From assembly GCA_023132075.1 (NCBI GenBank), contig JAGLYT010000120.1, forward strand, positions 1-5,288: DNA of 5,288 nt, read 5' to 3'. The stretch is from JAGLHV01 sp023132075 [NCBI: bacterium]. Its GTDB lineage: Bacteria > CBDUZB01 > JAGLHV01. Under the pieces are notes generated by a model. It was not told the origin of the DNA. It made no database searches and saw only the letters and a list, made by a program, of their open reading frames with translations. Of this stretch, positions 1-5,288 are shown piece by piece (position 1 is the stretch's first letter; each line of letters opens with the position of its first letter). The translations under genes and the position numbers were made by a program.

Positions 1-1160
1 TTGCCGCTTATAAAATTTGTGATTTGGTCAGGAAACTGGTAAAATTACAGGCAAAAGTGATTTGTGTGATGACTTCCTCTGCAAAACAGTTTGTTACTCC
101 TTTAACACTTCAGACTATATCAATGAACCCGGTAATGGGAGATCTTTTTGGGGAACCTTCAAAATTGGAAATTAACCATGTGTCTTTAGCACAGACCGCC
201 GATTTAATATTGATTGCACCTGCTACTGCAAATATTATCGGAAAGTTAGCGGGAGGATTAGCTGATGATTTGCTGAGCAGTTTGGTTTTAGCGGCCAGGG
301 TTCCTATTTTAATATGCCCTTCTATGAACAAGAATATGTATAGAAATGAAATTGTTCAGGAGAACATAAAAAAATTAAAAGAAAAAAGATTTATTTTTGC
401 CGGTCCGGAAAGTGGTTTTTTAGCTTGTGGGACAAAAGGAGAAGGAAGACTGCTGGAAACAGATAAAATTGTAGATAAAGTCGTGGAAATATTAAAAGAG
501 GGAAATAGAAAAAAGAAGGATTTAGAGGGAAAAAAAATTTTGATTACAGCCGGCCCCACCCATGAGTATTTGGATCCGGTGAGATTTATTTCCAACCCTT
601 CTACAGGGAAAATGGGATATGCTTTAGCCCGGGAGGCAAGGGAAAGAGGAGCGGAGGTGATTTTAATAAGCGGACCAACACACTTACCTTTTCCCGAAGA
701 GGTTAAAGTTGTTTCTATAAAAAGTGCATTTGAAATGGAAAAAGAAGTTAAAAAACATTTTTCCGGAGTAGATGTTGTTATCGGAGCAGCAGCTGTTTCC
801 GATTGGTGTGTTGACAAAAAAGCGAAAAAGAAGATTAAAAAAAGCGAAGGAATTATGCTTTCATTAGTAAAAACCGCGGATATTCTTGCCGGATTAGGAA
901 CTAAAAAGGGAAATAAGATCTTGGTTGGGTTTGCTGCTGAAACAGATCATTTGCAAAAAAATGCCAAAAGTAAATTAATTAAAAAAAATCTGGATTTTAT
1001 CGTAGCAAATAAAGTAAAAGAATCTTTCGGAAAAGAAACTAATAAAATAACTATTATTGACAGGAAAAATAATATAGAAGAACATCCTTTTATGGACAAA
1101 AAAAAAGCAGCTTTTTTTATTATTAATAAGGTTTCGAGCTTTCTTTCCTTAAAACAATAA
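1..1160 (+). CDS. coaBC: Bifunctional phosphopantothenoylcysteine decarboxylase / phosphopantothenate-cysteine ligase (CoaBC), 5' partial
   Basis: CoaBC joins cysteine to 4'-phosphopantothenate (CoaB) and decarboxylates the product to 4'-phosphopantetheine (CoaC, FMN-dependent), two cytoplasmic steps of coenzyme A synthesis. The reading frame is open to the left edge (first full codon at 3) and begins AAYKICDLVRKL, the conserved early CoaC segment usually preceded by a short strand and a glycine. The true start therefore lies about ten codons upstream, and the TTG at 24 is internal. CoaC landmarks: the INHVSLA histidine (177-179), PATAN (219-233, PASANT-like), PSMNKNM, and the ACGTKGEGR cysteine (426-428). 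CoaB starts near 531 with KILITAGPTHEYLDPVR, then NPSTGKMG, AAAVSDW, the KIKK lysine motif (831-842), GFAAETD and NLDFIVANKV. Both halves look intact, with 385 residues visible and near-normal family length. It converges on the two-component operon and has no obvious functional tie to it. Confidence 0.96.
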   Translation, partial: AAYKICDLVRKLVKLQAKVICVMTSSAKQFVTPLTLQTISMNPVMGDLFGEPSKLEINHVSLAQTADLILIAPATANIIGKLAGGLADDLLSSLVLAARVPILICPSMNKNMYRNEIVQENIKKLKEKRFIFAGPESGFLACGTKGEGRLLETDKIVDKVVEILKEGNRKKKDLEGKKILITAGPTHEYLDPVRFISNPSTGKMGYALAREARERGAEVILISGPTHLPFPEEVKVVSIKSAFEMEKEVKKHFSGVDVVIGAAAVSDWCVDKKAKKKIKKSEGIMLSLVKTADILAGLGTKKGNKILVGFAAETDHLQKNAKSKLIKKNLDFIVANKVKESFGKETNKITIIDRKNNIEEHPFMDKKKAAFFIINKVSSFLSLKQ

Positions 1161-1178
1161 TTTTCAATCAATTGAAAA
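1161..1178. repeat. Small perfect inverted repeat between convergent genes, possible weak terminator
   Basis: TTTTCAAT (1161-1168) and ATTGAAAA (1171-1178) are perfect inverted repeats separated by CA, immediately after the coaBC stop codon. A hairpin would need to open the inner pairs to form a loop, leaving about six mostly A-T pairs. Neither strand has a clean T tail; on the minus strand the sequence after it is TTATTGTTTT. The position between convergent genes suits a bidirectional terminator, but the predicted stem is weak. Confidence 0.3.
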
Positions 1179-1218
1179 ACATTCGAATACCACTTCCGGA
1201 TAAATCTTAGGTGCTTGA

Positions 1219-2739
1219 TTATACAGTAACCAAATCAGGCTTTTCATTTAAAAGGTTAACAAAAACATCTACTATTTTTGGGTCAAATTGAGTCCCTTTA
1301 TTTTTTTCGAGTTCTTCAATTGCTTTTTCCAGAGAAAATTTTTTTCGGTAAGGCCTTTCCGATGTCATTGCATCAAAGGAATCAGCAATAGCCATTATAC
1401 GGGCCCCAAGTTCAATGTTTTCTGCTCTTGTCCCGCCTGGATATCCTTTTCCATCATAACGTTCATGATGTTGTTTAATTAGTTTGATTACTTTTTTTAA
1501 ATAATTTAATGGTTCCAGTATATCTTTTGCCCGGGTAGGATGAAGTTTTACCTCCCGCCATTCGTTACTGGTTAATTTACCCGGTTTAGTCAGAATATAG
1601 TCGGGAATTCCTATTTTACCTATATCGTGTAATTGGCTGGCTCGCTTTATTGTTTCTATTTCGTGAAGGGATAATTTCATTTTATTAGCAATGGCTGTGG
1701 CATATTTAGTTACTTGTTCGGAGTGATGGCAGGTATAATGATCTTTTGCGTCGATAGCCGCTGTTAAAGCAGTAATAGTACGTAGATGCGTATCTTGTAG
1801 TTTTTTGTAAAGTGTAGCATTTTCAATAGCGATAGTTGCTTCTATCGCTATTTCTTTAAGCAGGGCTAAATCATCATTGGTGAAAGGTTTTTTTGTTTTT
1901 TTATTATTGATATTAATTACTCCAATAACGTTTTTTTCTTTTGATAGAGGTACGCTTATTAGTGACCTGGTATAGTATTTTTCATGAGACCTTTTTTTAA
2001 AGCGTTCGTCTGATTCTACATTTTTAATAAATAAAGGGGTCTTTTTTTCTAATACCCATCCTGAGATTCCTTCCCCTTTTCTAATTATTGTATTACAAAT
2101 AACATCTTTACTTAATCCCTGAGCACATTTAATAGATAATTCTTCCTTTTCGCTGTCCCATAAAAGAATAGAACAAATTTCCAAATCTAATAGAATACTA
2201 ACTTTTTTTACTATATTTTGAAGGACCTTTTCTAATCTTAAAGAAGAGGAAATTTCTAATCCTGTTTTGTAGAGAAGGGTTAATTGTTTGGTTCTTTCTT
2301 TTACTTTTTTTTCTAAAAGTATATTATTCTGTTTTAGTTGCCGCATTAGTTTTTGATTAGTAAGACTTAATTCTTTCGAAGCAACGGCTCTTTTTATTAT
2401 GAAGGAAATTTTTCCTATATCAAAAGGCTTGGTAATATAATCATAAGCTCCTAATCGTAATGACTGTTGGGCAGTTTCCATATTTCCGAAAGCTGTAATT
2501 ATAATAACCCTTGTATTGGGGTCAATATTTTTTAATTTGGTTATAACTTGAAGGCCGGTTAGTTTAGGCATTTTTATATCAGTTATGACTACATCAAAAG
2601 ATTTTTGTCGTGCCATTGCGAGTCCTTCTTTGCCGGATAAAGCATATTCAACATCATAACCTCGATCTTTTAATAAATCAGTAAGGAGATGACACATGAC
2701 TTTTTCGTCGTCAATTACCATTATTTTCCCTTTTGACAT
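1219..2739 (-). CDS. Response regulator with REC, GAF and HD-GYP domains (predicted c-di-GMP phosphodiesterase)
   Basis: This is a 506-residue cytoplasmic regulator predicted to hydrolyse c-di-GMP when phosphorylated. The start chosen is the ATG at 2739, because AGGAG sits 7 bases upstream and the protein then begins directly with the receiver strand (GKIMVIDDEK). A longer reading from 2790 would add 17 residues and overlap the kinase stop. Receiver, about residues 4-120: acidic D10/D11, phospho-acceptor D54 (TDIKMP), T82 and K104 (TKPF). A charged coiled-coil linker covers about 121-160 and includes EKKVKERTKQL. A GAF domain covers about 165-310 (GEGISGWV, SLISVPL, VIGVINI). HD-GYP covers about 320-500, with H339, H371/D372 (LHDIGKIGIPD), H400, H424/H425, GYP at 432-434 and D453 (ADSFDAMTSERPYR). 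The metal-ligand set looks complete. Two usually glycine positions are alanine (A404 and A439). It lies 31 bases downstream of its likely partner kinase. Catalytic activity is inferred from the motifs. Confidence 0.95.
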   Translation of the reverse strand: MSKGKIMVIDDEKVMCHLLTDLLKDRGYDVEYALSGKEGLAMARQKSFDVVITDIKMPKLTGLQVITKLKNIDPNTRVIIITAFGNMETAQQSLRLGAYDYITKPFDIGKISFIIKRAVASKELSLTNQKLMRQLKQNNILLEKKVKERTKQLTLLYKTGLEISSSLRLEKVLQNIVKKVSILLDLEICSILLWDSEKEELSIKCAQGLSKDVICNTIIRKGEGISGWVLEKKTPLFIKNVESDERFKKRSHEKYYTRSLISVPLSKEKNVIGVININNKKTKKPFTNDDLALLKEIAIEATIAIENATLYKKLQDTHLRTITALTAAIDAKDHYTCHHSEQVTKYATAIANKMKLSLHEIETIKRASQLHDIGKIGIPDYILTKPGKLTSNEWREVKLHPTRAKDILEPLNYLKKVIKLIKQHHERYDGKGYPGGTRAENIELGARIMAIADSFDAMTSERPYRKKFSLEKAIEELEKNKGTQFDPKIVDVFVNLLNEKPDLVTV

Positions 2740-2746
2740 TAAGTTT

Positions 2747-2752
2747 CTCCTT
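2747..2752 (-). promoter_or_regulatory. Strong ribosome binding site fixing the start of the REC-GAF-HD-GYP gene
   Basis: On the minus strand AAAGGAGAAACTTA precedes the ATG at 2739-2737, giving a GGAG core 7 bases from the start codon. This decides for the 506-residue protein over the upstream in-frame ATG at 2790, which lies inside the end of the kinase gene. Confidence 0.8.
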
Positions 2753-2770
2753 TTTTTCCGCTCTATATGT

Positions 2771-3556
2771 CTATGATTTATTGAATGCAACTAAGAAAAT
2801 GGTGAAAGTAGTCCCTTTCCCTATTTGACTCTTTATTTTTATATCACCTTGATGTTTTTTGATAATTTCGTGGCTGATAGACAAGCCCAGGCCTGTTCCT
2901 TGGTCGTTTTGTTTAGTAGTAAAGAACGGTTCAAAGATTTTACCTATATTATTCGGAGGAATTCCACAACCCGTATCAGAAAAAGAAATTACGACATGGT
3001 TTTCATTTTTATTTTTGGCGGTAACGGTAAGGGTTCCTTTTTTTTCGGACATGGCATGCAGGGCATTTATAATTATATTAGTAAAAACTTGTTGCATTTG
3101 GTCGGCATCACCCACTACTTTTTTTAGGTTTGGATCAAAGCGATAAATCGCTTTGATGTTATAACGAAAAAGATGTTGTTCCATTGTAAGAAATGTGTTT
3201 TCTAATACGCTTTTTATATCAAGGGGTTTTTTGTGGAAAACAGGCTTTTGGGAAAAAAGAAGCAGGTTTTCTACGATTTTTTTGCAGCGTTGAGCCTCTA
3301 TTTCTATATACTTTAATTTTTTTTTGCAATTTTTAAAATCTGTAGAGGAAAAATCAGGTTTTTTTATTTTATCCAAAAGATACTGAGTATAACCTAAAAT
3401 GCCGCCCAGGGGATTATTTAGTTCATGTGCCACGCTTGCTCCTAATTGTCCGACAGCTGCTATCTTTGCTGATTGAACTAATTGGGTCTGAGTTTTTTTC
3501 CGTTTTCTTGTCCCTTTTTTTACTTTTTTTACCACGGCTTTATTATGATTTTCCAT
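2771..3556 (-). CDS. Soluble sensor-less histidine kinase (HisKA + HATPase_c)
   Basis: This 261-residue kinase should autophosphorylate on H44 and pass the phosphate to D54 of the regulator encoded next. Residues 1-25 are very basic (KKVKKGTRKRKK). HisKA covers about 26-104, with the H box SVAHELNNPLGGILGY around H44. HATPase_c covers about 110-258: N box FTNIIINALHAM (N160, N164), G1 DTGCGI (194-199), F box FEPFFTTK (208-215) and G2 GTGLGLS (220-226). The layout matches NtrB/ZraS-like kinases. No membrane segment or PAS, GAF or HAMP sensor domain is visible, so the protein is mostly catalytic core. The ATG at 3556 is the only plausible start: the frame upstream holds no ATG, GTG or TTG before a TAG at 3595-3593. 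A GGAG lies 12 bases upstream, pushed away by a run of nine A. The basic start resembles the linker that normally joins a sensor module to HisKA, so the gene may be a cut-down version of a longer kinase. Confidence 0.94.
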   Translation of the reverse strand: MENHNKAVVKKVKKGTRKRKKTQTQLVQSAKIAAVGQLGASVAHELNNPLGGILGYTQYLLDKIKKPDFSSTDFKNCKKKLKYIEIEAQRCKKIVENLLLFSQKPVFHKKPLDIKSVLENTFLTMEQHLFRYNIKAIYRFDPNLKKVVGDADQMQQVFTNIIINALHAMSEKKGTLTVTAKNKNENHVVISFSDTGCGIPPNNIGKIFEPFFTTKQNDQGTGLGLSISHEIIKKHQGDIKIKSQIGKGTTFTIFLVAFNKS

Positions 3557-3644
3557 CTTTTTTTTTATCTCCGTAATTTCCTTACTATTCGACTAAAAGT
3601 AAAAGACAATTTTCCGTTTCCATCAGGAGGAAGTGTTGGCATCT

Positions 3645-3730
3645 AACGGTTTAAATTATCTTTTATGATTTTTTAGGCTTCATTAATTAGTCTCCGAATT
3701 GGTTTTGCAATTGCACTGATTAAAACCGTT
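3645..3730. repeat. Spaced 8-base inverted repeat (AACGGTTT / AAACCGTT)
   Basis: AACGGTTT at 3645-3652 is matched by its perfect reverse complement AAACCGTT at 3723-3730, with 70 bases between. Just inside the arms, AA and TTA allow slight extension with a bulge. The inner sequence gives only scattered further pairing. It might be a paired protein-binding site, the ends of a small inserted segment, or chance in AT-rich DNA. Confidence 0.35.
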
Positions 3731-3828
3731 GTTTTTCCATGACCAATGATAATGGTGCAGCTATTTGTCAAATCAACTTTTTGGTGATTTGAGTGAGCAG
3801 AAAGTCCGTTTTTTAAAAAAAGAAAAAG
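3673..3828 (-). other. Protein-like 51-codon open stretch, possible small gene or gene relic
   Basis: On the minus strand a frame is open from just after a TAG (3831-3829) to a TAA at 3675-3673, 51 codons in all. The translation contains NGLSAHSNHQKV, then CTIIIGHGKTTVLISAIA, then KPIRRLINEA at the end. This has a balanced composition unlike the Lys/Phe/Asn-rich output expected from AT-rich noncoding DNA. GHGKTT recalls the G1 loop of translation GTPases, but the full GxxxxGK[ST] spacing is absent. There is no ATG in this frame; TTG within KVDLTNS is the only obvious alternative start and has no good ribosome site. A second frame starts at ATG 3880 (35 codons) and runs into it across the T6A7 run at 3809-3821. 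One indel there would give a protein of about 67 residues. I do not recognise the family. It ends about 115 bases before the kinase start, in the same orientation. Confidence 0.25.
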
Positions 3829-3850
3829 CTACATAAATCAAACAGTGTGT

Positions 3851-3872
3851 GTTTAAAGCGTAAACTTTTTTT
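3851..3872 (+). terminator. Small hairpin followed by seven T (terminator-like)
   Basis: GTTTA (3851-3855), loop AAGCG, TAAAC (3861-3865) is a perfect 5-base stem directly followed by TTTTTTT (3866-3872). The shape is that of an intrinsic terminator for rightward transcription, but the stem is short and has a single G-C pair. No gene is known to end here, so a real role would imply an unseen rightward transcript upstream. Confidence 0.2.
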
Positions 3873-3901
3873 GTCTTCATTTTTGTCCGAAAACAAAAAA
3901 A
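3866..3901. repeat. 13-base imperfect inverted repeat in the divergent region
   Basis: TTTTTTTGTCTTC (3866-3878) and GAAAACAAAAAAA (3889-3901) are inverted repeats with 12 of 13 positions paired, around a 10-base loop. The T7/A7 outer halves make part of this match easy by chance, but the inner GT and TTC positions also pair. It lies about 80-110 bases upstream of the cyclase promoter and could be an operator-like dyad or a curved A-tract element. Neither strand has a terminator-style tail. Confidence 0.4.
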
Positions 3902-3977
3902 CACTTACTATATTAAAATATCACAAAACAATAATAATTGCAAGAAAAAAACTCTAATTGGTTTCGAAAATGATATA

Positions 3978-4006
3978 TTGACTTTTTCCGATGAATATTA
4001 TAAAAT
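3978..4006 (+). promoter_or_regulatory. Sigma-70-type promoter for the cyclase gene
   Basis: TTGACT (3978-3983, one mismatch to TTGACA) is followed after exactly 17 bases by TAAAAT (4001-4006, one mismatch to TATAAT). The predicted transcript start is near 4013, leaving a leader of about 93 bases before the ATG at 4106. A-rich sequence just upstream could act as an UP-like element. This is the best promoter in the intergenic region, and only its direction fits the cyclase. Confidence 0.6.
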
Positions 4007-4105
4007 TCCAAGTATTAACTAATATGTTTTTTGGCTGTCAAAGACAAAGTGTTTTCTTGTTATTCTGGAAGAATTTGATTTTAAATTGTGACATGGTAAT
4101 AATCT

Positions 4106-5288
4106 ATGCCTAAAAAGAGTGTGAGTTTAAAGATAAAATCAATTGTATTAGTGAGTGTACCCATTTTAGCCACAGGTGTTTGTCTTTATATAACTGTTTT
4201 GAATGTAGTAAATAAAAAAATGAGGGAAGTTTCTATCGGGCGTTTTGAATCTTCGGCGAAAAGTGGTGTAGCGAACTTGCGGGAATTTCTTCTTCCGGAA
4301 CCGGATACTTTTATGCTTTCGTCTTTTACCCGGGCGATGATGAAAGATGAAGATATTGTCTATGCTAAAATTTTAGATGCTAAAGGGAAAGAGATTCGCA
4401 GCAGCAGTAAAGAAGGGGGGAAGTATACCAAAGAAAATGTGTATGAAATTTCTATACCCATTATGTTTGGAAATGAAAAAATCGGAAATGCTTGTTTTGG
4501 TTTTTCTCTGGAAAACATAGAGCGGACAATGCATAATATTCGAAATACAATAATTGGGGTAACGGGGGGAATATTAATTATCTGGATTGTTATAACCACT
4601 ACTTCCGTTTCAATAATGATAGTTAAGCCGATTAATAAGCTTATTTATCAGGTCCGAGAAACAAATAAAAGGATTAATAATAATGATTTTGAAGACTTAG
4701 ATGTACAAATAAAATTCGAAAAAAATGATGAAATTGGTATATTAGCTGATAACTTTAATAATATGCTTAAGTCATTGAAAGAAAAAGGATTTATTGAACG
4801 CATGTTTGGAACTTTTGTGGCTAAACAGGTAGTAAATAAAATTCTTTCTCAACGGGATAAAAAGCTGTTGACTGAAGAAGGAGAAAAAAGAGAGGTTACT
4901 ATTTTGTTTGCGGATATAAGGGGGTTTACTATTTTGGCAGCAAGTATTCCTCCACAAAAAGTGGTGCAATTATTAAATAAATATTTTGCTATAATGGTGG
5001 ATGTAATATTCAAATATGAAGGCATAATAGATAAGTACGTCGGAGATCAAATAATGGCTTTCTGGGGTGCTCCGGTAGAGCAAAAAAACGCCTCTTTAAA
5101 AGCTGTTTCTTCAGGATTGGAGATTCAGCGGAGACTTAAAAATTTTAATCTGGAAAGAGAAAGGAACAATGAAGAGTTAATAAATGTCGGCATTGGTATA
5201 AGCACAGGAGAGGTTATTGCCGGCAGTATAGGGACTCGCAGAAGAATGGATTATACGGTAATCGGGGATTCGGTAAATTTAGCGGAAA
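4106..5288 (+). CDS. Membrane class III adenylate cyclase (TM, extracytoplasmic domain, TM, HAMP, cyclase), 3' partial
   Basis: This is predicted to make cAMP from ATP on the cytoplasmic face in response to an extracytoplasmic signal. The frame is open to the window end, with 394 codons visible. ATG 4106 is the first start after an in-frame TAA at 4100-4102; no clear Shine-Dalgarno precedes it. Layout: basic start MPKKSVSLKIK, TM1 about 12-35, an extracytoplasmic region about 36-147 whose second half looks like a single-Cache fold (VYAKILDAKGKEI, YEISIPI, GNACFGFSLENI), TM2 about 148-173, HAMP about 174-226 (P175, DEIGILADNFNNML), then the cyclase domain from about 260. Motifs: metal Asp D270 (LFADIRGFT) and D314 (KYVGDQIMAFWGAP), K310 and D382 (MDYTVIGD) as the purine-selecting pair, and N391. 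The transition-state Arg, expected four residues after N391, falls just past the edge. The Lys/Asp pair favours ATP over GTP. It is transcribed divergently from the kinase/HD-GYP operon. Confidence 0.94.
   Translation, partial: MPKKSVSLKIKSIVLVSVPILATGVCLYITVLNVVNKKMREVSIGRFESSAKSGVANLREFLLPEPDTFMLSSFTRAMMKDEDIVYAKILDAKGKEIRSSSKEGGKYTKENVYEISIPIMFGNEKIGNACFGFSLENIERTMHNIRNTIIGVTGGILIIWIVITTTSVSIMIVKPINKLIYQVRETNKRINNNDFEDLDVQIKFEKNDEIGILADNFNNMLKSLKEKGFIERMFGTFVAKQVVNKILSQRDKKLLTEEGEKREVTILFADIRGFTILAASIPPQKVVQLLNKYFAIMVDVIFKYEGIIDKYVGDQIMAFWGAPVEQKNASLKAVSSGLEIQRRLKNFNLERERNNEELINVGIGISTGEVIAGSIGTRRRMDYTVIGDSVNLAE

Larger units (their letters stand above)
3557..4105. other. Divergent intergenic region between kinase operon and cyclase
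   Basis: These 549 bases lie between two divergently transcribed signalling genes and contain no recognisable full-length gene or tRNA. They hold a rightward promoter (3978-4006), a protein-like minus-strand open stretch (3828-3673), a 13-base imperfect inverted repeat (3866-3901), a small hairpin followed by T7 (3851-3872), and a spaced inverted repeat (3645-3652 with 3723-3730). I saw no convincing promoter for the kinase operon. I saw no riboswitch that I recognise, including no GEMM c-di-GMP riboswitch core. The part from about 3600 to 3810 looks less AT-rich than the rest, which fits former or present coding use. Confidence 0.6.

Noticed and set aside
24-26. TTG as the start codon of coaBC
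   Set aside because: The frame continues upstream to the window edge with AAYKICD, a conserved part of the CoaC domain, so the start is outside the window.
2740-2790. Longer start of the HD-GYP regulator at 2790
   Set aside because: The extra 17 residues are not receiver-like, overlap the kinase stop, and ignore the strong ribosome site before 2739.
2825-3146. Plus-strand open frames inside the kinase gene
   Set aside because: They are shadow frames opposite a gene with complete kinase motifs and have no recognisable protein features.
3699-3714. Sigma-54-like element TTGG-N8-TTGC on the plus strand
   Set aside because: The GG/GC spacing is right but the CACG part does not match. It lies about 390 bases from the cyclase, and no sigma-54 activator is encoded here.
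3641-3736. Integron attC site
   Set aside because: The left RYYYAAC-like box is present but the right side reads GTTGTTT instead of GTTRRRY, and inner pairing is poor.
3746-3771. Minus-strand promoter TTGACA with TATCAT for the kinase operon
   Set aside because: The hexamers are good but the spacing is only 14 bases, and the position is inside the protein-like stretch.
4087-4091. TGTGA as a cAMP-receptor (CRP) site before the cyclase, with a TCACA at 3920-3924
   Set aside because: Each is only a half site with no partner at the required six-base spacing; such halves are common by chance.
4360-4969. Minus-strand open frames inside the cyclase gene
   Set aside because: They are shadows of the plus-strand cyclase, whose HAMP and catalytic motifs are clear.

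Overview
The window is AT-rich bacterial DNA with long A and T runs, both inside genes and between them. It carries a bifunctional CoaBC gene, a histidine kinase/HD-GYP response-regulator pair, and a membrane class III nucleotide cyclase. This mix suggests a low-GC, probably anaerobic bacterium with elaborate second-messenger signalling. I cannot place it in a phylum from sequence alone.

Layout: (1) From the left edge to 1160, plus strand: coaBC for coenzyme A synthesis. Its first ten or so codons lie outside the window. (2) 1161-1218: a short gap between convergent genes, holding a small AT-rich inverted repeat. (3) 1219-3556, minus strand: a two-gene operon. A short soluble histidine kinase (2771-3556) is followed after 31 bases by a REC-GAF-HD-GYP response regulator (1219-2739), a predicted c-di-GMP phosphodiesterase. 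(4) 3557-4105: a 549-base divergent intergenic region. It holds a good sigma-70-type promoter facing right, several inverted repeats, and a 51-codon minus-strand open stretch that reads like protein and may be a small gene or gene relic. (5) 4106 to the right edge, plus strand: a class III adenylate cyclase with TM, extracytoplasmic domain, TM, HAMP and cyclase domain. It is cut by the window end before its last catalytic residue, so it has no visible stop codon.

How the parts fit: the kinase should phosphorylate Asp54 of the regulator and so control c-di-GMP breakdown. The kinase has no sensor domain of its own, while its partner regulator carries a GAF domain, so part of the sensing may sit in the output protein. 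The divergent cyclase would make cAMP in response to an extracytoplasmic signal. The pairing of cAMP synthesis and c-di-GMP breakdown around one shared intergenic region is the main systems-level point. The individual domains belong to known families, and I found no clearly new enzyme class. The least explained part is the intergenic region, especially 3673-3880.
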